DNA of 64,000 nt, from positions 14,566,867-14,630,866 of the forward strand of contig OZ020523.1 of the NCBI GenBank assembly GCA_963971425.1. Direction: 5' to 3'. The position numbers were made by a program, and so were the translations under genes. Below the pieces are notes generated by a model. That model was not told where the DNA came from. It saw only the letters and a list, made by a program, of their open reading frames with translations, and did no database searches. The DNA comes from Bryoerythrophyllum caledonicum. Lineage: Eukaryota; Streptophyta; Bryopsida; Pottiales; Pottiaceae. Positions 20,433 through 33,458 of this stretch are shown piece after piece; position 1 is the stretch's first letter, and the number at the start of each line of letters is the position of its first letter.

Positions 20433-23400
20433 TCATGAAGAACTAGATTGTAAGCTAGAAAGTTTACATTTGTACACACATTATATGCACACTTTTCAAA
20501 ATTTGATTTATTACTTGGAGGTTTAGAACTCTTGAAATACCTTGGAATACAATGTCAACTACACAAGGATTACCAAAATGTATGTCAAATGCAATAACCC
20601 AACTCCCACATAACCTATTTGGGCTTGAAGCTTTCTCCCTCAAAAATGCATACCTCAGATGTATAGGGGAACAACTACAAAATGCTCTAAACGATAAAGG
20701 CAGACTTGGGAAAATATATAATGGATTAACGCATTATGTCCTTGCCCAATACGGTGGCGCTGAAAACATCCCCAGAATTAAGAAAAGCGACTGCACAAGA
20801 TCACCAATAACACGAACATTCTTTTTATTAAAACACATAGCTAAAATCCACCTTAAAAGTAAGCTCCCAAACTTCCTCACTAATCCTACATCACTAGAAA
20901 TACTATGGTGCCAAGAAACACCAAAACACAATACACTCAATGCCCAACTCTCCCAAAAGCTCCTACAAAAACTCCTCTCAAAAAATATCTTTGAACTAAA
21001 CCAAATCACTCTACCTAATGGCATACACATCATGAATAATGAGGACTTCAAAACCTACCACTTCACCCCATCCAAACTAATTAAAAGTGCCCTAAACATT
21101 GCCAAACAACTTTTTTGCCATCCAACATGCCCCACCACATGTCATACCCCTTGTAACATACACCCATATTCCTATAGACTTCAAGACTCATTCATCACCA
21201 CCAACAATAACATCACCCCAAGAAATACCCCCCCACCAATCACTCCCCCTAACCCACATCCATACCATCCCTGTCCCCCAACATACATCCCCAAAAACCC
21301 TCATACATATCCCATTAATGACATCTTACACCATAAACATATACAACACACAGATAAGAATAACATACAAAATACCTACACAAAATATTTATGTCAATGG
21401 CAATACAACGAGAATACATACAATAAATGGCTTCCTCAAAGAGACCTTTTTCCACGACACGACACAAATACCTCCACACATAACATTGAAAAATTAAAAC
21501 AATACTACCAAAAAACTCAAAACAAAACTTACTTAGATGTCATCCAAACCCACCACCCCCAAGAACAATTCTTAGACTCAAGATCCGTAACACCACCCAT
21601 AATTATTCCACTCTTAAACATCTACACGACTGAATGTAACCCCGAAAAAGATATCCTAACACTCGCAAACACAATAAAAATAAACAACAACCAAGCACAT
21701 CTATATGAAGAAAATGGCCGACACGTACACACTATCTCCATTACTCGACTCCAATGGCTATGGAATCAATACAATACAAAACTACAAACTCCTACAAAAA
21801 TCGAACCAACAACCCAACCTTTTGAAACCGAACTAATATGGTTATATCAAAGATATAAATACCGAATACCAAAAAATGACCCCCTCAAAAATGCGCAATT
21901 CACAATACCCACACCCATTCTAGACTCATTAATCTCATCCTTTAACATAGAACAATCATACTTTTCTTCCCCGGTCACATGTTCTATCAAATTAAAAAAA
22001 ATCTACTCACCTTTTAAAAGAGACAAAATATTCGGATCCTTGGGAAAGGCCTTTGACCATAAATGGATTGGTAACGGTATAGCCCACCCCCATAACGAGA
22101 AAGAAATGGCACAAACCATACATTGGGCTCGACTTGCCGCCAAACATGATCCAAATAACACAAATACAATCATCATCACTCCGAACAACAATTGGTACCA
22201 AAACAATAACCAACACTCAAACCCATTCCCAGATTCTCATATCATTGCAGTATTTGAGGCAGACTCAATACCGTACGAAGAACCTACTATTCCACCCGAG
22301 CTAAAAAAACCCCGAACCGAGCCATCTACATTACAAATACTATGTGTCCATCAACAAAATCAAACCCTTGGCACCCTAGAACAACTTGCCGAATTTACCT
22401 CCATAACAAACAATTTAAACATACACCGATTGTACACAAACCCGGCCCCACCGACAACTATACAATCCCCCGTAAACCAAAGCAAAAACTGGTCAAAACT
22501 AAACTATGTCAACAATACACTAAACTACCATGACACACCGCCCCCTCTCCCAAACTATCCAACTCACACCACACCAAAATTTAACCCCACACATAGTTAT
22601 TACACAGATGGCTCCTTTAAGCCACCAGAACAAATCTGCCCGGGAACTTGGCGAAGAGAAAAAGCTGGATATGGCATATATAATTCTACCAAGGAAATTA
22701 AACTAGCCAAAAGATTCCATGGATTACAAAATATCCTCAGAGCAGAACTCATGGCCATTCACAAAACACTACAAATCATCACAACAAAATACAATAATGA
22801 ACCCGCACATATATTCACCGATTGTATAAATGCACTATACCTACTAAACACTCAAATAACACACCCTACTCTTCACAATAGCCACCCCGACCAAACCATA
22901 TTAATGTCAATGGTCCAAATGTTACAAAACCGAACACAAATCACAACCCTCCACAAAGTGAGAGCCCATGCCAATATTGATGGCAACGAACAAGCAGATA
23001 AACTAGCAAAAGAAGGCCGAGAAAAAACACACAAAAAAGCCAAAGACCCCCACGAACATGCCCATGCCACCCCATACTACTTTCAAAAAGAAGATTGGCC
23101 TTCCAAAGAAGATACCCCCGACAAAGGCCCAATTAGATTTTTGGACAAATATCTCAAAAAACAAGACCTCTACAATAACCTCGACACAATCTCAGAAAAT
23201 ATTCCTAACATAGAAAAATGGACTAACAACAATGACATAGACAATGAACTTTCTACAAACTTTTGGAAAAATCCCATCATTTCAGACTCACAAATAACAT
23301 GCCTCATCAAATTCCGTACTGGTCAGTATATGGGAAACGCTCGCAAACAACTCTTCTTTGGAATTGAAAGATTTCCATCCATAACATGCCCCATATGCCC

Positions 23401-24043
23401 CTCAACGGACCCCGACACATGGCTCCATGTTCTACTCAAATGCCAAAACCACCACATACACTCTCTAATTGTTAAAAGACATAATAAAGCGGTATGGGAA
23501 GTCCGCAAACTAATCACCTCCTACAATAAATCAAGATGTTTCATACTAATGAATGCCGGCACTTTTAATAACAATCCACAAGAAAACACGGTCCCCCCTT
23601 GGCTACTCCCATGCTCATGTATGACCCAAAGATGTCATTGCAACGCTAGGCTCAAACCGGACATCCTTTGTGTCAAAGGTTTACCATACAATGACCCACC
23701 ACCCGACAACATCAACCAAGACTAATTCACATATTGCAACGATAGATTTTCCCCGGAAACAATCCAAAATAAAATAGATAAATACCAACCCCTTATTGAC
23801 GACATCACCGCCCTGGGATGGAATGTCGACCCCCTTATTGTAATCACATCCGGCGCTCATGCCACCACCTTTATCCCATCTATGAAAACTTTAGAAGTTA
23901 CCTTCAAGATACCCATTGAAACAATTAAAACCTCCTTTAAAAACATTAACACCATAGCCATTCAATATGCCATGTCCATTCTTCTACATAAACGAAAAAT
24001 CGAAAACAACCAAGCCCTCCCCGATACACATGACCCCCCGTAA
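20433..24043 (+). pseudogene. LINE ORF2-like polyprotein remnant (RT end, RNase H, CCHC, endonuclease-like)
   Basis: Reading starts in one frame with FDLLLGGLELLKYLGIQC, the YLG block at the end of a LINE reverse transcriptase. A frameshift near 20550-20565 moves to the long frame 20552-23725. RNase H is at about residues 683-820 of that frame: YYTDGSF (Asp), RAELMA (Glu), FTDC (Asp), GNEQADKLAKEG (Asp). A CCHC finger follows near 946-964 (CPIC...WLHVLLKC). Then come a Cys-rich CSCMTQRCHC and RLKPDILCVKG. A TAA at 23723 interrupts the frame, which otherwise continues as FTYCNDRFSPETIQNKIDKY to a TAA at 24041-24043. The KPD...KxxKY pattern resembles the restriction-like endonuclease of R2/Dualen-type LINEs. 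The frameshift and stop make it inactive. Confidence 0.8.
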
Positions 24044-24280
24044 ACTCTTCTCCCACCTTGATTTTTCATGACTAGTTGGTTTTGTGGTTTTTTGCTTGAT
24101 CTGTGGTTGGTTCGTTGGCTAGTTGCTTGGTTAGTGATTTGTTGGTTGGTTGTCTGGTTTGTGGTTCTTTGGCTACTTGTTACATAGTGTCTACCCTCGA
24201 GAGAGGGAAGTAGTTCCAGCTCACTAATTCCTTGTCCAGTGGGCATGGTCTTGGTAGTGGAACGAACAGACACTTTATTC

Positions 24281-24307
24281 ACGCCGGCCTCCTTCGGAGA
24301 CCGGCGT
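24281..24307 (+). other. terminal stem-loop of the LINE 3' UTR
   Basis: ACGCCGG pairs with CCGGCGT, and inner CTC pairs with GAG around a small loop containing TTCG, with one C/A mismatch. It lies directly before the TTC tail. In the short copy at 9539-9593 the outer stem is kept while the inner stem changes to TTCCC/GGGAA, so pairing is maintained. Its likely role is recognition of the 3' end by the reverse transcriptase. Confidence 0.7.
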
Positions 24308-24894
24308 TCTTCTTCTTCTTCTTCTTCTTCTTCTTCTTCTTCTTCTTCTTCTTCTTCTTCTTCTTCTTCTTCTTCTTCTTCTTCTTCTTCTTCTTCTTCT
24401 TCTTCTTCTTCTTCTTCTTCTTCTTCTTCTTCTTCTTCTTCTTCTTCTTCTTCTTCTTCTTCTTCTTCTTCTTCTTCTTCTTCTTCTTCTTCTTCTTCTT
24501 CTTCTTCTTCTTCTTCTTCTTCTTCTTCTTCTTCTTCTTCTTCTTCTTCTTCTTCTTCTTCTTCTTCTTCTTCTTCTTCTTCTTCTTCTTCTTCTTCTTC
24601 TTCTTCTTCTTCTTCTTCTTCTTCTTCTTCTTCTTCTTCTTCTTCTTCTTCTTCTTCTTCTTCTTCTTCTTCTTCTTCTTCTTCTTCTTCTTCTTCTTCT
24701 TCTTCTTCTTCTTCTTCTTCTTCTTCTTCTTCTTCTTCTTCTTCTTCTTCTTCTTCTTCTTCTTCTTCTTCTTCTTCTTCTTCTTCTTCTTCTTCTTCTT
24801 CTTCTTCTTCTTCTTCTTCTTCTTCTTCTTCTTCTTCTTCTTCTTCTTCTTCTTCTTCTTCTTCTTCTTCTTCTTCTTCTTCTTCTTCTTCTTC
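24307..24894 (+). repeat. (TTC)196 perfect trinucleotide array, 588 bp
   Basis: Every line of this stretch is an uninterrupted TTC register, with no substitution that I can see. It forms the tail of the LINE. Poly-Phe, poly-Ser, poly-Glu and poly-Lys frames across it are artefacts. GAA/TTC arrays of this length can form triplex (H-) DNA. The exact copy number in an assembly of such a repeat should be treated with caution. Confidence 0.95.
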
Positions 24895-26465
24895 AACTAC
24901 AAAAAATACAATTAATTTGTGTAAATGCAATGCCACATACTATGTCGTATTTCATACATATGCATGATGATTTTGGTCCAAAACTTTGAATAGAATTTAT
25001 TCCAAAGTTTTGTGAATGTTGACCTCCAAACATTTACCTCATGTTTGCAACCTCCAACACCGTCAGCTGAACGAACGAGAACCTCTCATCTACAGATATC
25101 ATCCAACGAAAGAGTTCAACGGATATCAATCCTCAACAGAGACAAATAGATCCCACACAGACACGTTCCCAAAGTTCTCAACAATTTTAGTGCACATTCC
25201 CACAAATGTTCCCAAGTCGGCGCTCTCTTCCTTCGCAGACTACATCCACCCGTTCAAGCTGAAAGTTGACCGGGTATCAACCCAAAACCCATGAAACTCT
25301 GTCCTCTGAATTCACAGAAACGTCCCTCTCCCGCTCCCACACGCTCCCAGATGCTCCCAATCCCAAGCTCCACGCTCCATTACGTTCCCTCGACGTTCCC
25401 CACACGATCCTAGAGCAAGACCGTTGGAGTGGAGAGCCGTTGAGCTCATTGCTCGCCATCGCTGAGGCTTTGAAATGCTTCCGCATATGCATCTCGCCCC
25501 CGTCAAGTGCGCTGCTCACATCTCCCTTTCTGCCCTTTTGCATCCCGCGCCGTCTTCACGCCATTGTGCGCCGATCTCTTCTCATTTTCAGGACGCGCCT
25601 GTCTCCGGTTCTCCATTTCGAGCTCTCCGTTGGCTGCGTTGCCGATCTGTGCTGCCCGGGGTGGGGTTTGGTGTGAATTGGAATGAGACGACGCCGGTGT
25701 CGGGGCCTGGAGCTTGGTTTTGCGCTGTTCTTGCTAGGGTGATGTAGAGGTCGAGTGTCAGGTCATGCTCAGGTAAGTCGATAGGTTCTCTACGTTTGAG
25801 GTGGATACGAATTGTCGTGGAGGAGGTGGAGATTTTGAGAGAACGAAACGGAGGAGGATTCTCGCTGGTGATTGTGTCGAAGTCGCATTTGACATCATAA
25901 CAGCTTGTTCATAAATTCAAGGAGCTGTTTGAAGGCGGAGGAGTTTGTGGATCTTTGCTCTGGACGTGGAGTTCTTGGATTTGAGCTTGGAGGTTTTCAA
26001 GCCGGAGTTGGCTGTGATACGCACCGGGTGAAGAGTATTAGGTGAGACATCTTCCTTCTATTGACATGCAGACGTGCGCCTCTTGCGGCGAAGTCTCGTT
26101 TCATGGAAATGTTACCGGGGATTGTGAGAGGCAAGTTTCTGAGAGGATGAATTACCGATTAAAGAGCTCTTCTTTTAGGGCGTGGTAATCGGACTTCCAT
26201 GTGCTCTTCTCGCCTTTCAATTACTATCACTTGCTCTAGCTGGCGGATTCTACTTTTGGTTACTGAGGCTGAGATTGAAATGGCAATGATATGTGTATAG
26301 TAAAATCTAATGAATCCACAGCAAAGCATAAGATGAAAACAATACTGACAGTCTTGAATATGTGAAATTTTTGAAAAACGGAGGGAATGTTGTGGAATTT
26401 TTCTTGTTTTTAAAGATTTTGTTCGCGGGAGCTGAACGTGACGGTATTTATGAACAGGTAACAGG
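24895..26465. other. spacer and TPX2 promoter/leader region
   Basis: No separate gene is supported. From about 25300 the sequence becomes GC- and CT-rich and then reads as a long leader into TPX2. No clear TATA box was seen. Frames here lack family signatures. Confidence 0.4.
26042..26457 (+). other. candidate 5' UTR intron of TPX2
   Basis: It begins GTGAGACAT after ATTAG and ends TTTATGAACAG. A second AG seven bases further (GTAACAG) could also be used. It lies eight bases upstream of the ATG. It was inferred from splice signals only. Confidence 0.45.
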
Positions 26466-29400
26466 ATGGAGCAAGAGTCCGAAGCTCCTGTGATTTACTC
26501 GGTCATTGAACCGAAATACGAGTTCTCCGCTCCCAAGTATTACGACTTTACGTATGAAGAAACTCAGGAGGATATAGACCTTGCCGAGAGCTGGTTTAGA
26601 AGCGCAATTCCTTATGAGGCATCACGTGAGCGTCAAACTTTCACTCTGTTTTATTTATGTCAACTTCGGATGAATACCTTGAATAATTCTGTCCTAGACT
26701 GCAGAGTCTGGCCTTGCGATAATTCTAGAGCTAATGTATAGACTGTGAACCGTGATTGTGAGTCTACTAACTCTTTGATCACTGAAATCGTCGATGCAGC
26801 GCACGCTTCGAAGACAAGATCAGTTGCAGAGCTTTTCACCGCTGCAGATAACTCTGGACAGAAAAGTGACAAGGAAGCTCAGCAGGTACTATCGCTTTCA
26901 GAAGCCAATCAATGCGCACGACTATCATATTTCTCAACTTTACTCAGTAGACCCCTACGTTCTGGCATTTTGATATTTGAGTGTCTACCTGGTGAGAGAC
27001 GAAGTGTCATCTGACAAAATTCCTGTCAACTGTGTAGATTTTGGCTCATGTATCGCCTTCCCCCAAGCAGTCAAACAAGCAGGGTACAGGTTCTGATCAG
27101 GAATCCTCCGAGTATGAAGAGGCGCCAGCTGATGCCACCTCCATTGCCTTGGGTAAGAGAAACTGTCAATCCGTGCATTTCTTCACTTTGATTCACTTAT
27201 CTAGGAACGTAGCTTCGTCAGAGTATAAGAATACAGAGAATAGATCACTCGACATGTGAAATCGTAGAGTTGTTTATCGTACAACAAAGTGCTACAAGAT
27301 TTTCTTCTGAGCGGGAGAGAAGCTACAATTCCTGGTATATTCTGTAGGCCTACTGTAATAGCCAACCTCTTTGTGGCTTGCAGTTCAAGTCGCTGCACCC
27401 GTTGATCCCCGTACTCCCATAGGGAATCGGGTAGCCCAAGCATACAGCACTGTAATCATGAGCCCTATCCAAGCTCTTGTCACTTCTCCACTTCCTGCGA
27501 AGCGATTGTATTCGTCTTTGTGTGCTGAAACTGCCCCTGCTTCGGCTCAGACGAGATCTACGCCAAGAAGGGCCTCTGCTGTCAAGTAAGTGCTGATTAT
27601 CAATTTGGTCGTTTATTATCGCTCTCTCCTAGAAAGAACTACTAAATACGTCTCAGTGGGATCGAATAAAGTTCTTAAAAGCTTGAGATTTATGCAGGCG
27701 ATCTCACAATGGCAAAAGTGACAAGGGTGCTGTACGGAAGGCTCATGCTCTAGAAGAAACACGGGCCAGGAAGAAGCAAAAGCTTGAGGGAGGAAGGTTG
27801 AGACAGGTGCATACATTACCTTGAAAATCTTCGTAATCATTGTGATAGTGAACGTATGAATTTTCAGGAAGAAACGACTTCGCTTTCTATTTATTAATCC
27901 AAACTTCTGGGGCAGATCCAAATCGAGAAGACAGCTGAGGAGAAACCGAGGATTACCCTTACAGTTCCTCAGGAGTTCCGGTTCTGCACAGATACCCGTG
28001 CGAAAGCGCATGGAGCGGACTACGTTACTCCACATACCTCAGACAAGGTAAATGTCGCTGTTGTCGATGGAACTCAATTTGAGAGCACTCGTCATCTGGG
28101 GGTTCGTGAAATAGTTCTCGAAGATTTTCAGAGTCTGAGCATTCTTTTTCATGATGCAGACACTTCAAAGATGTCTCTCTGTCCAAGAGAGCAGGCCAGT
28201 TTCTCCTTTCGTTTCCATGGCAGAGCGCGTGCAGAGGTTCCAGCAAAAGACCCCAGAGCGCTTCCACATGCTCCCTGCAGGAGCTGGAAACTCTCATTTG
28301 GTGGAGACTGAAAAGCCCAAGCCGCTTAAGCTCACAAGGCCGAAAACACCAGAGTTGGGAACGATGCAGAGGATGCGGCCCTCTAGGTATGACTACTGGT
28401 GTCTGACACGTATCTCATTTGATCGCCATCATGAACGTATGCTACCTCTCCTGCTGGATGCATACCAAGTAGGCGATCTCGATCCATTTGTAAATCCGGG
28501 ATCTTTATTGGATTAAGTACACTGATTATAAGAACCTCATATGTCCGCAGGTTGAAGAGCTCTGCGGAGATCGAAGAGGAATTGATGGCCAATTTGCCTA
28601 AGTTCAAAGCTCGCCCGCTACCAAAGAAGGTATGTTCAAATAGTCACAACTTTTCAAACATTTTTGCAATCGATGAGGAAGAACGTAAGTAGACAAATAC
28701 TTGATCTACATAAGAAAAAAAATGTCTTTCAATCGGCTATAATTTTGAACTCACATTATGAGGTAACTGCAGATTCTGGAGGCACCAACTGTACCATTCA
28801 CATCAAAATCTATTCCCCAGGTTCCTGAATTTCAGGTAAATATCTTGCTACAATTTTTACTTCTTTTATTGCGATTTGAAATGTGCCTCGGGGAAATCTC
28901 ATGGTTGCATCATACAGGAGTTCCACTTTCATACAATGGAGCGCGCTTTACAGAACCCGAAAAATGCTCTCTTGCTGTTGTCATCCTCGCATGATGCTGA
29001 AACTGACTCGGTAACACTCTTCCCTCCTGGATTCTACACATGATCAACAAGGACACATGTAGCTGGTCACTTTGGTTTTAATGAAAGCCTCGCTTGTGGG
29101 TGTACCCTTAACATGATCAGAAAGTCTGCATTCATATTCGTGCGTGTAGTTGGATGCTGAGAAGTTGTCGTTGGTGCAGGACCTTGCACGGAAGGATAGA
29201 CGGAACTCTGCTCCTGGTGGCACCACAGGCCTTCACACTGAGCCCGGACCGCCTCGACTTCAGACGGCTTTGCGAGCCCGACCAACAACGTGAGTGTCTA
29301 TCGAAATCGTCCACGTTTTTTCCTTTGGCGAGATTCGTGGACCTATTTAGAATTAGAGTGGGGTTTGTTTAACATATACTCTCGATCTGCAGGGTCAAGA

Positions 29401-31528
29401 GTACTGCTGAGATCGAGGCTGAGGAACTTGCTAAGATGCCCAGATTCAAAGCTCGTCCTCTCAACAAACGGGTATGCATCATGTCATCTCTGGTCGCTTA
29501 GTATGTTTCATAATCAGTTGCTCTACAGGACTATCCTATCTTACTGCTTCCTGGTTGATTGCAGATATTCAAGAGTAAGGGAGATCTGGGAGTCCCACGG
29601 AATAGAAAGCGTCAAGTAACACTGCCAGTGGTGAGTACCACCTCGTCTTTGACAAGTGTCGTCGCCAGCGTCATGAGAACCTTCACGATCAAGTCCTTAG
29701 TAACTACATGCTCATTATCCTCACATGTGTTGGTGAATGTTCCAGGAGTTCCGTTTCCAAACTGGTCAACGAGCTCAAGTTCGCTGCCCTAACCTACCAA
29801 TTGAAGAGTTTGATAAGGTCAGAGACATGTCCAAATGGTTTGGGACCGACTTCAATAAGAAGTATCGTTAACTTTTCGTTTTTCAAGTGATGACTCACGT
29901 TTGTACTTGCTGTGAACAGCTATCATTAAGACGGGAGCAGAGCTCAGAGGTGTCTCACCGTCCGACGGCTCCGAAACCATTCCGGCTCGCATCCGATGTA
30001 AGTTAAAAACTAATACACGGGAAAGATATTTTTTAAAATCACCACAGTTTGCGTGCAGCTTTCGATATGAATTTATTGATATAGCAACTTAAAGAGGAGC
30101 TGAAATGCTTTTCTTCATGGACCAGGACCGAGGTCTCGCCAAAAAGATGAGGATGATTCAGGAACAAATCGAGCGTGAACAGAAAGAGGCCGAAGCCCGT
30201 ATTCCGAAGGCCCAACCTCTGCCCTACACCACCAAATCCCCCATTGTAAGTCCTTACGAACTGGTGAACCGGTAGCTGCACTCAGAGACTCTGCCCGATT
30301 CTACGAATATTTCTTGCAACCCATTTCTTTCAGTGATTGACAGAACTGATCTGCTTAGATGCATTACTTCTAATCCTCGCATGATATCCGTCTCTTGCAG
30401 GTTCCACCCAAGCCAGCGCCAAAGGTCTGCACGAAGCCTGTCCCTTTCCAGCTTGTTAGTCTCACGAGACATGAGGAGGAACAACAACGGCGTGCAGCTG
30501 AACGGGCACAAGCTGAGCAGTTGGAGAAATTACTAAAAGAATTTCGGGCACAACCCAACCTCTCTAAGTGAGTTCATTATCGCTACTTGTTGTCGAAAGC
30601 TCGTGCTTAATGGAATTTACCTCATACGTTCACTTCCAGGATTCATTTGACGAGGTTGCTGACTGTGTCTGTCGTTGTGATCAGTGCACCCGTCTTCATG
30701 CCAGTCAGATCAAATAAGCCCTTGACTGAGATCTACGAATTTAAATTCAATGTAGACTCGCGAGCAGTCGAGCGCGCAGAATTTGATAAAAAGGTGCGGC
30801 ATTGTCTGGTCGTTATTTTACTTGCCCGAGTCTAACGATCGATATTCGTCATGTAAAAATGTTTTTTCATCCACACATCCTCCTTAGACGTACTAGCGTA
30901 GTCCTGAAGTCAACCGTGATATGCAGTCGCTGTCCAGCGTATGTTCCTGTCTGTTCATTGTATGTGTCGACGGCCTAAGTTCCAAGACTTTCACTGCCCG
31001 CATTAATACAGCATGGATTTCAATTTATCTGGTGTGGGTACAGGTGGCCGAGAAACAGAACTTGTACAAGCACTATCGTGAAGAATACGAAGCTGCCAGA
31101 AAGGCTGAAGAAGAGAAGTTCATCAAAGCCATGCGCAGAGAGATGTTTGTGGTAGCACGACCAGTCCCGAAATTCGACAGACCCTTCGTTCCCCAGAGGT
31201 ATGTTCAACGTCCGCATCTGGAGGAATTCGGAAGCGGTGGCAAACGTCGAGAGTTTCATACTTCTCTTGCGTACCTGTTTGCATTATATGGAATGATGGT
31301 GCTAGTTTACTTTGTCACATCATCTGTTACATCTTTGAGCTAACTTAACAGGCGGTGAGTGAAATGTGGTGCACTAACGGAAGTCTCCTCTCCAGATCCA
31401 CGAAGGAACCGACGAGGCCTGTCTCCCCCAAATTCAACTTAAAAACTCCGAAGACGGACATCAGACCGAACGGGCGCTCGTGGGCGCAAGAGACTCCGAT
31501 CATGCAGAGAAGAATACAGATGCGGTAA
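26466..31528 (+). CDS. TPX2: TPX2 spindle assembly factor, 20 exons
   Basis: Exons: 26466-26625, 26800-26885, 27038-27152, 27384-27585, 27698-27806, 27916-28047, 28160-28386, 28551-28629, 28773-28835, 28918-29010, 29180-29289, 29393-29471, 29565-29630, 29746-29817, 29920-29997, 30126-30245, 30401-30567, 30685-30793, 31044-31198, 31396-31528; about 784 aa. TPX2 binds microtubules and Aurora kinase and drives acentrosomal spindle assembly. The N-terminus has YEFSAPKYYDF and AESWFRSAIPY (Aurora-binding type). The central domain has SMAERVQRFQQKTPERFH. Two similar modules follow, ending FKARPLPKKILEAP and FKARPLNKRIFKSKGDLG. The C-terminal TPX2 domain starts near residue 690 with VAEKQNLYKHYREEYEAARK. 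For exon 18 the acceptor at 30684 was preferred over one near 30640 because it gives the expected PNLSNAPVFMP; the alternative adds 15 residues. No lesion is seen. Confidence 0.95.
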
Positions 31529-33430
31529 CAAGTTCGTGTTTTGCACGCCCATCTCTGTTTACAGTTCTACCCTGCTCGTGTGAGGCTCATGTGAAGGTGG
31601 TCACGTAGACTGTGACCAGCCTGATGAACTTCCAGAGTGTAATATTACCTGAATTTTCGGAGTAAGTTGATTAGAGGGTTACTCGATTGGGAAATAAGGC
31701 TTGGATTTAACCAAGGTGAGGGCAGGTTGAGTACGTTCCATACTACTTCAAAAGATTCTTCACCTTGTGATTGTATATTGTGACACATTCTGTTTAATAG
31801 TCATCCGGACATTTAATTTTATACGTTAAATGTCCAGCTTTTGATCATACAATCTGTCATCATAAGGTGTATTCTACGTCCTTGCTCCTCTATACAGCAT
31901 TCACGAACCTAATTGACTTCCATTAGCTCGACGTTTCGTTTCATTTTTTCTGTGAAGGTAGAACTAATGCTATCCATCTTTGTTTCACTAACTGAGTGGA
32001 ATGTTCATTTTTAATGTTCTATTGGCTGAAATTTGCATCCATGACAGCTGTTAATCACAATTCGTCACCGATCAACATCCTATATTGTAAAGTAGAAGTT
32101 CAAGCCACGTTATTTTTCTTAGGTTGCTAGAAATGAGCACCGTCTACAAATATTTTGATTGAGAAATAATCAAGAACTTGATTATAAATTTTTGTTGAGA
32201 AAAAAATGCTATCCATCGTCGGTGGTACGTTTAGGGAAAAATTTCAGTCTTCACTCATCCCAGTCACCAAAGAAACCCAAGATCTCCATGAAAAAGCTGC
32301 TCCTTCCAAATGAAAGTGCTTCAGTACGGAATGGATACAGTTGCATGATGGGGTTCATTGAATCTGGAAAGTTGGAGTCTTTCAGGGGAAAATTTAGTGT
32401 CTGTTGAGCCCATAGTTGCAAGGTGCATTTCAAAACAGTTTCTGGAAACGGTGTTACAGATAATGAATCACGATGGTTCCCAATTGATAGATCATCAGTT
32501 TCATCATGAAAATCATCAAAAAAAATGTATTAAGAACATTCATTTTAATCATTGAATTCATTTCTCAAAGACTTTTTGGTAATATCGACATTTCAGATCA
32601 ATGACGTTCTGGTCAATTTTTTTCACTTTCTCCCTCCTTCAAAAGCCGTTTTCTCGATCAAAGCTTCTCACTTAAAGTTCTAAGTATGAATATTGTTGTA
32701 TTAAGGACATTACAAGTATGTTGCGTGGTTTGAACGAACACGTATAGTGTCCTCTACCTTACATTAGTTGTAATCAAGTATGCAGCTGAATCACTAGATT
32801 TGGACATGTTCAATATTCAATCCACAACCGCAATTTTGTAAACTATGATCAAAATGGTGAAGTCTGACACAAATCAATCAACATGAATTATGAATAGCTA
32901 TAACTAAAAATATCTAGAAGCGGCATTGGATTGTGAAGGTGTGCTATTTAGGGTTTTTCCGAAATTCCACTTCAATGGAGCTTGTCATTGGTGGCTTTGC
33001 TCAAAAGTCTAAAAGGCCACTGCAATTTTAGGTCATACATGTCATGCCTTCTTATCTTTCTCGCTGTCAATTCTTAGCATTGGGCAAAGGGGGGTGCACA
33101 AAATCCAACCCAAATCACAGCAAGTATCACACTACTCTACAACGCAATTCATGGATATGATGGATTTCAGGCTTTTTTAAAAAATTATCAATTTGGCACC
33201 TTATGCTAAAATTTGAAAAATTGCTCGTTGAGCTTCATTCCTAATTCTTCATCTTTTTGCATAACTTCCTTTGACATACAATGTGATTTTAGACCCCATT
33301 TGGCTGAAATGAACAGTTATGGGTCGCTCCACATGAACATCAGGCTACAAGCAAATGAACGAAGGTCTGTCTAAACTAATGAACGGTCTCCAGTGACGGA
33401 CGAAATTAGTTCGCCACCGACAAACGAAAC

Positions 33431-33458
33431 GAACGACTGGTGACGAACGACTGGTGAC
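33431..33458. repeat. 14-bp tandem repeat, two copies
   Basis: GAACGACTGGTGAC occurs twice head to tail. The surrounding 100 bp are rich in GAACG and GACGGAC motifs. Confidence 0.6.

Larger units (their letters stand above)
20433..24894 (+). mobile_element. decayed LINE (non-LTR retrotransposon), 3' two-thirds, ending in (TTC)196
   Basis: The element runs from the end of the reverse transcriptase domain through an RNase H, a CCHC finger and an endonuclease-like C-terminus. A 260-bp 3' UTR, a terminal hairpin and a long TTC tail follow. Copies of the 3' end occur at 13230 (+), 49560 (+), 9539 (-) and 61772 (-). Most of the RT and everything 5' of it is missing or unreadable, consistent with 5' truncation or decay. 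The right flank begins AACTACAAAAAATAC. No matching left target duplication was identified. Confidence 0.85.

Noticed and set aside
23962..24967. Long poly-Glu, poly-Lys, poly-Phe and poly-Ser reading frames
   Set aside because: They are translations of the (TTC)196 array in different frames and strands, with no protein-like flanks.
25266..25747. Frames of 90-136 codons upstream of TPX2
   Set aside because: Low-complexity Ser/Pro/Leu text without family motifs; better explained as TPX2 leader sequence.
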